Assembly (NCBI GenBank): GCA_945859605.1
Contig: OX243814.1
Coordinates: forward strand, 42,027,718 to 42,091,717
Direction: 5' to 3'
Origin: Lumbricus rubellus
Taxonomy: Eukaryota; Annelida; Clitellata; Crassiclitellata; Lumbricidae
DNA: 64,000 bases
Shown piece after piece: positions 56,649 to 64,000 of this stretch; the first letter of the stretch is position 1; every line of letters begins with the position of its first letter. The notes beneath the pieces are model-generated. The model saw only the letters and a list, made by a program, of their open reading frames with translations, did no database searches and had not been told where the DNA came from. The position numbers were made by a program, and so were the translations under genes.

Positions 56649-59283
56649 CTACAAGTGCACAGATCAATGTAATGCAATGTAATTATAAATTCCACAGCGC
56701 CGTTAAGCAGACATGGCCGTTCAGTAGCGCTCCCCAGTGCGCGAACCGCGTGAGAAGAAACATAGGTCTCAAGCAAAGAGAGCGACATAGATTGCGATCC
56801 AGAAAGAATAGTCTCAGGCAGATTGGATGGAAGGGAAATCTATCAGGATGGCCAAAGTGTTGGTGAAGGATCGAGTTTGAGCAATAATAATTGTCCTATG
56901 GTTCATGTATACCCGGTAATTCATGGGACAAACAAGCCAGACCTGTCCAAAGAACAGAGAGGTTAGACGGGCACAAAGAATTATTACTGATTAGATAATT
57001 TGCATGGCACTTCAACCTGTCTGTGTCGCGCTTTCTCAATTGTAGGTTCATCTGTGCAGAATAGACAATAATGTTGGAGATGCGCTTGTTAGCCTACTAT
57101 AGTATATAGGATTGACTCATCGCTGTTTTATACAGACTAGGCCATTGCATTTTTGCATGGGTGAAAATTTTTGTTAAAAATTTTATGATGCACCCCTCCT
57201 ATATTGTTTCTAATGGCAAAATATGTATGTACACCAAATTTTAGATAATTTCATGATGTTTTGACCCCCGCCCAACACGATTAACTGATTTAGTTATAAA
57301 TCTTCGTTTTCCTACATTATGATCATGACAAAAATCTTTGTAATTCAACAGTTTATTATACAGAAAAGGCAAACTGCATAATATATAGTAACTAACAAGT
57401 TTGGTAATAGTGCTTACACAATACACATAACCCAATAATGTAAAATCACTTTACTGGGTTTTAAGGTTTTTGTGGAAGAGAAGGTTAATTTCTTTAATGT
57501 CTTTTTTGAAAGTTGGGAATTTCGTTGCATTGATATTCGACCATTTGCAATAAAACCGTCTTCGTATTTTATCACTGGTCACACTAGTTGAGAAGTCTTG
57601 GCATGGGCGGAGACTTGGAAGGAGACTTGGATGGGGGGGGGGGACGAACGAGTGGCGCCGAAGGAAGAACGCAAAATTTTGGGCTGACGAATGGCTGAGC
57701 CGCCGACGAAATTTTCCATTTTTGCAGACCAAAATTTCTTACGACTTTTTTTAGTAATCCGGCCGACCATATTTCCCCTAAAAAAAGTTGATGACCTTTT
57801 TTTAGTCCTCTGGCCGAAATCTCCAAGAAACATACCCATTTTTCCCGTCAAAAAGTTGATGACCTTTTTTAGTCATTTATTTGCCAGTGTATATGCAGTG
57901 TGTCTTCGTGAAGTGTCCATGCCCTAACACTCAACAATGGGGCAGGGGGACAAATGCATGGGCCGTCCCCACACCACATTCATTGAGGGGACCGTCCCCC
58001 TGTTCCCGCCTAAGTCTCCGCCCATGGGTCTTGGATTAGTTTCACAGCTCATTCTGACAGATCGTTCACCACTTTGACATGCCGCACATAATATATGAAT
58101 GAAATCATAGGCGGAGTTTGGTTTCCTTTCTTGGGGTGGGGGCCTACAACTTGGGCTTCGGTTGGGGCGGAGACTTAGTCCAGATCGAGCGGCGCCAAAT
58201 TTTTTCTCGGCCAAAAAAGTTGATGACATTTTTAGCCATCAATTGAAGTTTCCTTCGTGAAAAGAGCCATTTCCCGAATATAATTATTATCGAGTCTGGG
58301 CCTTCTTGTGGGTGGGACTAAGTCCGGGAAAAGATACCATTTTCATAGTAAAAAAACTGACTCTGGACCTTATGGTGGGGCTTGGCCCCTCCCTAGCCCC
58401 TGATAAAAACCGCCCATGAATAAAGTTGGTGTTTTACAAGGTAGAGCAAAAAATTTACAATTTGCTACCATGTTGTCAATGTCCGTTTTGAACATAAAAC
58501 TACTTTTGAAGTGGGCGGGGGTCAAAACATGACCTACAGACCTGAAAATTTGCAGGCAAATATGTTTCAGTAATAGAAACAATATGGCAGGGGTGCACAT
58601 GGAACATTCTAAAAAAAATTTTTTTGCAATGGCCTAATACAGGCTTCCTAAAACCTCTTTATATAAACCACCGTGGTTGGAGTGGAAGCGCCCCTGAGTG
58701 GGCGCTATAATTATGAATTCTGGAAATGAATAGATGAATGATGTGGGTGGCGTACCTTTCAATCTATCTAGCCATCGAATGGATTGCGAGTGTTGATCTG
58801 GCAGCAGCAGCAACTCTTTGAGGAACTGCCACAAACAAATCGTTCTCTTTCCACGTCTTGGATGTGGACTCATCACTTCCATCATCCGATTCCCATTTCC
58901 GTTTGTCATTCCATCCAGATTGTGATGTCCGACTGCAGACCACCTCTGCGATTGTTGCTCTGAAACATGTTTTGTTTTTGTTTTATTCATTTATTGACTT
59001 GCAAGTCACATCAATATTCACATAACAGTAACAGACATTAACAACAATAAAATTTCAACAAGAAAATTGTTATGAACTTAATATCAGTGCAGGTCAATGA
59101 GTCAGCCGACAAAGGTCTAAAAGACCCGCTAAGACTCGGCTGGCTCATTTACAAACTTAATTCCTGCAAAGGTTAATTCATGGAAGAATTACTGCTACTT
59201 CAGAACAGCAAGCAGACATTGTTGCGTTCTTGTGGACAAAGCGTCACTTCTTGTCTGATTTCTCATTCGATTAAATCTGAGTT

Positions 59284-59331
<48 letters not shown>

Positions 59332-59334
59332 GTG

Positions 59335-59410
<76 letters not shown>

Positions 59411-60409
59411 CATGGAGTACAAAACATTGCGATTTCACCCTAGTATATAGTTTTGATTGTATTTTATTGGTCACTTTTAAAGCGCCGATGTGTTAAGCAG
59501 TGCGAAGCTACATGTACATTGTACAATTGTACATGTATGCATCGTTACAATAATAATTATTATAGCTGCTTTAAACACATTGTGGATAAATAAATTAAAT
59601 CATACAAAGTATTCATCAAAGATAATATATAGAATAACGAGTGAAATTTACTTGGCTTCGGAGCATGCATGTAGTTGTTCGAGATGGTGCACTGCATCTG
59701 CCAGATGTGGTCGTCGATCAGCTGGTTCTCATCTGGCTGTTCGGCCTTCACGACTCCGAGCATCTCCCGAGAATCACAGGGCAGCACCCCATCGATACAG
59801 TTCGTCGTGGCCTGCAAAACACAGTCAACTGTTATACAGGGATTCATTGCTAGTAAGATGTGAGCTACGCTTTCAATGAAGTCGATTTCTATTTATACTA
59901 ATTGTCTGTATCTTACTGTCTCTGTCTCACTACCTAATACCATTACTGGTATTCATAATTATGTTGTCGTTATTTTTATTATTATATTATTATTATTATT
60001 ATTATTTTATTATTATTATTATTATTATTTTTTAGCGCCCGAGGTATAAATGATCTCTCAGGCTATAAAATCAATAATAAAAACATTGTTGTTCTGGAGT
60101 TAACGGTCATCCTCGTCGGTCAATTGTGCAAAAGTGCCTCGAAATGCAACGGCATTGAACTTCTGCGTGCAAATGGAAAGGCGCTGAAACAAACGTGCCG
60201 TCTCCTGCGGATCCCCAGAAACCATGGTCAGACGCCGACCAAGTTCTGACAAGAAATCCCGACCCTGAGCGTTGATGGGGCCTAGAGTCTCCAGTGCCAC
60301 TGGAATAAAATCATGTGTGGTGGGGATTTCTGCATACTTTGTAGTCTTCTTCGATGCTGCCATCTCTGCTGCTGCTCCAGGTTTTAAGGATGTGAGGTGT
60401 ATTGAGGTG

Positions 60410-60484
<75 letters not shown>

Positions 60485-62085
60485 TAAAAATTTTCAGTCC
60501 AGAATGACCCTACTCTTCGTTGTCTAGATCAGCGAAAGTGCCTCGAAATGCGATCGCGTTAAAACGTTGTATCGTTAAAGAGATACGTTGATACAGGAAG
60601 GAGGTTTCTCGTGGGTCCCCCGTAACCATGCTGAGCTTTTGTCCTAGGTCAGATAGAAAGACATGGCCTTCACTGTTTATCGGTCCCATGGTCTCGAATG
60701 CAAGTGGGACAAAATAGTGCGTTGTGGAGAGCTGGTGATATTTCTCATGTTTGCGGGCCGCCGCTCTTTCGGCCGCCGCTCCGACTGTCTGAGAGGTGTC
60801 TGGCAGATAAGACATGGCCATGGTGTCGGTCACCGTCACGTCCCAGACTAGGCATCGGCCCACCCGCCATGGAACCAAGGTTTGGCCATCGGGTCTTTTA
60901 CCGTCAGATCTTAGCAAACCCGATGGCTCTTTACTTGATGGAAAACCCGCCCGGATCAAACCTCGATGGACCAAGTCATTCAGTGATGCATGTCTAGGGT
61001 GTCTGCCAGGTCCCAGGGTGCAGGAGAGCCCATGTAGGCCATCAGCGGCCACCGGGGCCCTGCAAGGGCATTTGTGTGGTTCGCACAGACGCACACCCAG
61101 CCGCAGGCCGACTGCCACTCTGACTGCCTCGTCATCCAGCTTAAGTCCACAGTTGGCAATGGGCAAAGCCAGTAACCAATCGCCAGCATGCGGGGCTGCA
61201 GTGGCCCCGAGGCGTGCCCTGTGTTCCGGGTCAGGGAGGTTGGCATGAACACCGGATATTATTTTGTCGAGCAAGGGTTTGTCCCAGGCCGACTGTCTGT
61301 GGGAAAAGTCCTTTTCTGGGCATTGAACCGAGCTGATCTTCAGCCACTGGTCCCGTGCCGCGTCCCAATGTGGGTCAGAGGAGGTCATGTTGTTCAGCAT
61401 GGTGGACTGGAGGCGATCGGTGCCCGCGGCCGAAGCTAAAAACGCGGGAAGTGCCAGCTGTGACACCGAACGAATCCCCAGTCCGCCCATCTTGATGGGG
61501 AGCGTAGCCTGCAGCCATGCTTCCTCTGTCAGAGCGAGATTCAGAATTCTGCATAAGCCAGAACGCAGAGCCATGTCGTAGCGCGCAAGCCCCGGATGGT
61601 CAGCACAGGGGCAGCATCTCAGGGTGTGGAGCAGCTTAGTGGCGCCAAGTGAATACCTCAAGATGGTTAAGGCATCATGCCTGGCAATGTCCGCCATTTT
61701 CTCAAGTGCTTTACCCAGGTCCGCTGTGTGTGCTTCGATGGCCTCCTCTAGTGCATCTAGGGTAGAGAGAGGTGCACCCAGCAGCGATGCCTTCTGGGGA
61801 CAGGTTTGCGCGAATCGACCCAAGAGGTGATGATTTGCAGCCAGATCCTGAACATGCGAGATCACCTCGCATTTCGATAGATTGAGTTGTAGACCCAAGG
61901 ATTTGCATTTGAGCTCTAGAAGCGTCACATCCTCGGCCACAGTCTGCACCTTCCCTCCCAAAGAGATGTCGTCCAAATAGCCTAGCACGAGCGATGAAGT
62001 CATCTCAGCTAGGATAGGTTGCAAGGGGAGACAGAAGAGCAGTGGACCGAGAGGGTCACCCTGCTGAGGACCAACCTGAGAGCTC

Positions 62086-62154
<69 letters not shown>

Positions 62155-62160
62155 GATTAA

Positions 62161-62220
<60 letters not shown>

Positions 62221-62406
62221 CATTATTATTATTATCATTCTTCTTATTATTATTTTGTCATTATTATTATTATTAAATTAGCCGAAGTAGTTCAATTCAC
62301 AAAGGTATACATTCTTCTTATTATTACTATTATTATCATTATTATTAATATCATAATCATCATCATCATCGTCGTCGTCGTCGTCATCGTCATCATCATC
62401 ATCATT

Positions 62407-62451
<45 letters not shown>

Positions 62452-62754
62452 GTCGTCATCATCGTCATCATCCTCATTCACACTTTTACAGTAACTCTTC
62501 CACAATAATAATGATGATTACCTGTAGGTTTGGATCAGCCTGTAGCAGTTGTTGGGGTGCAATGAACTGCTGTTGCATGTCATGTAATGGCATCTTGTAC
62601 CAAGAAAGCATCGAGCTGTTTCCTGGTGGCTGGAAGCTGTCAACGGGGTCAAGGTTGGCATAGTTGGCGTCTGGACTGTTCAACAGATGGTCCTGTGATC
62701 CGTAATCTATGTCGAATGGAATAGCAGTCGAGCTACACCCAGCCGCCAGTTGAG
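56467..62754 (-). CDS. ets4: ETS-domain transcription factor, Ets4/SPDEF (Ets98B) type, 3' four exons
   Basis: Minus-strand exons 62754-62522, 59811-59652, 58959-58756 and 56648-56467 join with matching phases (1, 0, 1, 1) into about 259 codons ending in TGA. The last two encode a complete ETS DNA-binding domain: [12 protein letters not shown]...[10 protein letters not shown], then [20 protein letters not shown] and [31 protein letters not shown] (most ETS factors have SLRYYYxKGI), GIFKIEDS and the C-terminal end shortly after LVYQFC are diagnostic of the SPDEF/Ets98B/Ets4 subfamily. It should act in the nucleus and bind GGAA/T sites. The protein stops right after the domain. No Pointed domain is present in these exons; if it exists it lies upstream. 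Confidence 0.92.
57602..58026. mobile_element. hAT-type MITE, nested
   Basis: TIRs CATGGGCGGAGACTTGG and TAAGTCTCCGCCCATG flanked by AGTCTTGG (57594-57601) and GGTCTTGG (58027-58034), 7 of 8. Internally three AAAAAGTTGATGACCTTTTT-like blocks. Confidence 0.88.
58106..58418. mobile_element. hAT-type MITE, nested, family of 10342
   Basis: Starts CATAGGCGGAGTTTGG and ends AAACCGCCCATG, flanked by AATGAAAT (58098-58105) and AATAAAGT (58419-58426), 6 of 8. Shares GATACCATTTTCATAGTAAA and the TGGGGCTTGGCCCC-type end with the copies at 10342 and 10876. Confidence 0.8.
58668..58740 (+). repeat. SINE 3' end, diverged
   Basis: GTTGGAGTGGAAGCGCCCCT, GAGTGGGCGCTATAA and GAAATGAATAGATGAATGAT. Lies 16 bp from the low end of an ETS exon, in the intron. 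Confidence 0.65.
58756..58959 (-). CDS. ets4: Ets4-type gene, exon with the first half of the ETS domain
   Basis: Phase 1 in and out, acceptor TTTCAG and donor gtacgc on minus. Encodes a Gln/Asn/Met-rich linker and then [18 protein letters not shown] and SIRWLDRLK. The intron inside the ETS domain after RLK/G is at the position common in ETS genes. Confidence 0.95.
58960..59285. other. Ets4 intron, unique sequence
   Basis: Nothing recognised between the exon and the AAT/AGT array. Confidence 0.45.
59286..59410. repeat. AAT then AGT trinucleotide array
   Basis: AATAATAAT to 59331, AGTAGTAGT to 59410, in the Ets4 intron. Confidence 0.96.
59652..59811 (-). CDS. ets4: Ets4-type gene, linker exon
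   Basis: Phase 0 in, phase 1 out, acceptor GTTTTGCAG and donor gtaaat on minus. Encodes [18 protein letters not shown], with [18 protein letters not shown] later. No known domain. VVKAEQP is a possible sumoylation site (Val-Lys-x-Glu), which is inference. Joined by phase to both neighbours. Confidence 0.82.
59965..60032. repeat. (ATT)n array
   Basis: TTATTATTA units lie directly at the 3' end of the RLE-LINE fragment that follows on the minus strand. Confidence 0.95.
60033..60405 (-). mobile_element. 5'-truncated RLE-LINE, C-terminal end and 3' UTR
   Basis: The minus-strand frame reads [18 protein letters not shown], then [20 protein letters not shown], and ends [19 protein letters not shown] with a stop at 60100. 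It is homologous to residues of roughly 415-500 of the ORF at 60510-62024 and is a separate copy. The 3' UTR carries the CCTGAG...CTCGGG hairpin (60062-60038) before the ATT tail. TTA arrays flank both sides. Confidence 0.9.
60412..60484. repeat. (TTA)n between two RLE-LINE copies
   Basis: A nearly perfect ATT array of about 24 units. Confidence 0.97.
60485..62090 (-). mobile_element. RLE-type non-LTR retrotransposon, 5'-truncated
   Basis: Spans from a TAA/TTA array at the 5' side (62083) to one at the 3' side (60484). The open frame starts in the RT core ([18 protein letters not shown], 62070-62020) and runs to a stop at 60510. A restriction-like endonuclease follows the RT, which places the element in the R2/R4/Dong-like group, not the RTE/jockey-like group of the other LINE fragments here. 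N-terminal RT motifs and the 5' UTR are missing. GC content is visibly higher than in the surroundings. Confidence 0.88.
60510..62024 (-). CDS. Reverse transcriptase with restriction-like endonuclease, partial ORF
   Basis: 504 residues from the first Met, although the true frame begins upstream in the RT palm. Residues 16-19 are YLDD, the catalytic RT box. The thumb and a connection follow. Cys319, Cys321, His331 and Cys335 form a likely zinc cluster. KRPDG (376-380) and WDVTVTD (394-400) fit the PD...D pattern of restriction-like endonucleases, and Lys428 or its neighbours may complete the site. The C-terminal segment [11 protein letters not shown]...[11 protein letters not shown] is shared with two other copies in the window. 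Such proteins nick target DNA and prime reverse transcription there. There are no stops or frameshifts in the remaining part, so the insertion looks young. Confidence 0.9.
   Translation of the reverse strand: MQPILAEMTSSLVLGYLDDISLGGKVQTVAEDVTLLELKCKSLGLQLNLSKCEVISHVQDLAANHHLLGRFAQTCPQKASLLGAPLSTLDALEEAIEAHTADLGKALEKMADIARHDALTILRYSLGATKLLHTLRCCPCADHPGLARYDMALRSGLCRILNLALTEEAWLQATLPIKMGGLGIRSVSQLALPAFLASAAGTDRLQSTMLNNMTSSDPHWDAARDQWLKISSVQCPEKDFSHRQSAWDKPLLDKIISGVHANLPDPEHRARLGATAAPHAGDWLLALPIANCGLKLDDEAVRVAVGLRLGVRLCEPHKCPCRAPVAADGLHGLSCTLGPGRHPRHASLNDLVHRGLIRAGFPSSKEPSGLLRSDGKRPDGQTLVPWRVGRCLVWDVTVTDTMAMSYLPDTSQTVGAAAERAAARKHEKYHQLSTTHYFVPLAFETMGPINSEGHVFLSDLGQKLSMVTGDPRETSFLYQRISLTIQRFNAIAFRGTFADLDNEE
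62083..62275. repeat. (TTA)n array
   Basis: ATTATTATT from 62083, interrupted by AAGATTAATG at 62153 and resuming to 62275. Confidence 0.97.
62310..62475. repeat. ATT/ATC/GTC trinucleotide array
   Basis: TTATTA, then CATCAT and CGTCGT units, ending about 45 bp from the exon donor at 62521. The poly-Asp frame on minus is an artefact. Confidence 0.95.
62522..62754 (-). CDS. ets4: Ets4-type gene, N-terminal-side exon
   Basis: 77 codons plus 2 nt, phase 1 in, phase 0 out, acceptor TGTGCAG-like (GTGCAG) and donor gtaatc on minus. Encodes [38 protein letters not shown] and a Gln-rich end [21 protein letters not shown]. The acidic and Gln-rich composition suits an activation region; no known domain. 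The upstream exon with a phase-1 end was not identified. Confidence 0.8.
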
Positions 62755-62761
62755 CTGCACG

Positions 62762-63180
62762 AATACAATACAACACAACACTATACAATACGATGCAATA
62801 AGATACAATAAAAATGCAATGCAATAACACGATACAACGCAATACAATACAACACTATACAATACGATGCAATAGGATACAATAAAAGTGCAATGCAATA
62901 ACACAAAACAACGCAATACAATACAATACAATACAATACAACATAACACAATACGATGCAATAAGATACAATAAAAGTGCAATGCAATAACACAATACAA
63001 CGCAATACAATACAATACAATACAATACAACATAACACAATACGATGCAATAAGATACAATAAAAGTGCAATGCAATAACACAATACAACGCAATACAAT
63101 ACAACACAATACAATACAATACAATGTGATGCACTGTGAAAATACGCAATTAAGTATACAATGAAATAAGATACAATAAT
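62762..63180. repeat. 74-89-bp minisatellite built from ACAAT units, 4 copies
   Basis: ACGATGCAATAAGATACAAT, AAAAGTGCAATGCAATAACA and a variable (ACAAT)n run form a higher-order unit starting near 62790, 62864, 62953 and 63042. The Ile/Val/Cys-rich minus frames are artefacts. Confidence 0.92.
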
Positions 63181-64000
63181 AATACAATGGGCCTGAAATC
63201 TCAAATATCCCCTTACGGCTGGCCGAAAAACGGACAGCTGGAAACGTAGGCTATCGTTCTTGAATATAGGTTAAAGAGGTGGACCCACTGCATGTTAGAA
63301 CAGTTAGAGCACTCTTCAGTTAATAGCAGATTGTTGTGGTCCCATGCACGAGCTGTATAATTGTGCGAGAAAATATGCCTAATTATTATTACCCCCTTAT
63401 ACACGTGGTAGACTTACAACTTAGCTATGAAGGTCATCTTAATGCTCATTTAATTGGCAATATTATTATAATTTATTAGGCCAACTTTCTGTTCATGGAA
63501 TCTGCGTTTCTGTAGAGGGGAGTGGCAAGAACAGGGGGAGTGCCCTGGGTTATACTGCAGCTATAGGTACTTCCTTCTTGGCTAGAAAGCCTGCACCACG
63601 AGGGTGTTATTGCCTGGATGCTTTGTCATCAATTCGCCCAAACTTTTCATAATTACAGCTGGCTGTCTGCCTTGGAGAGTGTTAATATGATAAGGCTCTG
63701 CAGGACGAGTGGCTGTTTGAAGGTCTGTAGCAACGGATGAAACTCTTGCTCTCTCTCAAGGTTTCCGATTTCAGTTGGTGGTGGTGTGTGGATGATATAC
63801 TCTTGTCAGCAGTTGCAATCTTGTCTCCATATTATAATTGCGACGTTATTACTCATTCAGTATCCCAGCCATAAAAATGGGCGCAACTGATGGGGGTATA
63901 GGCTGGTGGTGGTGATGATGGTGGTGGTGAAGGTGGTTGTGGTGGTGGAAAGACTCGGAAAGGGTCTGCAGGTCATATCCCCCCGCATTCTGAGTGGTTG
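63181..64000. other. Presumed Ets4 upstream intron, unexplained open stretch
   Basis: Mostly unique. On the minus strand 63806-63653 stays open for about 50 codons with a protein-like composition (HTPPPTEIGNLEREQEFHPL), but no GT donor fits before the stop. A GGTGGT run lies at 63906-63950. Confidence 0.35.

Larger units (their letters stand above)
57140..58634. mobile_element. Mariner-like TIR element with two nested MITEs, Ets4 intron
   Basis: Outer ends GGCCATTGCA and TGCAATGGCC are flanked by TA (57138-57139 and 58635-58636). Inverted arms of about 135 bp share TGCACCCCT, TATTGTTTCTA and TTTTGACCCCCGCCCA. The superfamily is inferred from the TA duplication only. No intact transposase. 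Two hAT-type MITEs (57602 and 58106) sit inside. Confidence 0.75.

Noticed and set aside
60698..61439. Plus-strand ORFs of 83-144 aa opposite the reverse transcriptase
   Set aside because: Antisense shadows of the GC-rich RLE-LINE ORF.
62707..63204. Hydrophobic Ile/Val/Cys-rich minus-strand frames resembling membrane proteins
   Set aside because: Products of the ACAAT-based minisatellite.

Overview
This is a window of a metazoan nuclear genome: split genes with GT-AG introns, abundant microsatellites, LINE, SINE and LTR fragments, many TIR elements and one 200-N scaffold gap. The gene families (a KChIP-like neuronal calcium sensor, an Ets4/SPDEF-type ETS factor, a secreted discoidin/lectin-like protein) and the strong excess of the palindrome TAGGCCTA suggest a marine invertebrate deuterostome. 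An echinoderm or hemichordate is my guess from general acquaintance with such sequence; it is not proven here.

Layout. 1-6.7 kb: a LINE end, then two exons of a KChIP-like EF-hand gene on the + strand (3412-3636 and 6564-6626), embedded in tetranucleotide arrays. 7.1-10.1 kb: a half LTR retrotransposon on the - strand (5' LTR, primer-binding site, 702-aa Gag with zinc knuckle, no pol). 10-34 kb: no gene that I can support. It is a patchwork of unique DNA and transposon remnants, including hAT-type MITEs with 8-bp target duplications, mariner-type and piggyBac-type elements, a LINE end, an RLE-LINE end, a tRNA-derived SINE and a 1.1-kb inverted repeat. 34.1-50.3 kb: one complete ten-exon + strand gene. 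The exon lengths sum to 1584 nt and every splice phase matches, giving a 527-aa secreted protein with a signal peptide, two F5/8 type C (discoidin) domains and a third galactose-binding-like domain. 50.3-56.4 kb: intergenic DNA, part of it probably the 3' UTR of the next gene. 56.4-64 kb: the last four exons of an Ets4/SPDEF-type gene on the - strand. Its introns carry a mariner-like element with two nested MITEs and two copies of a restriction-like-endonuclease LINE lying within TAA/TTA microsatellites. The 5' exons of this gene lie beyond a point I can resolve, possibly beyond the window.

The three genes belong to unrelated functions (Ca2+ sensing at membranes or K+ channels, extracellular glycan or lipid recognition, transcription) and nothing suggests that they are co-regulated. 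The most interesting shared pattern is architectural. Both KChIP exons and exons 4-5 of the discoidin gene are bracketed by intronic repeats that are reverse complements of each other, an arrangement known to favour exon looping, skipping or circular RNA. No novel operon-like or defence-like system is visible.
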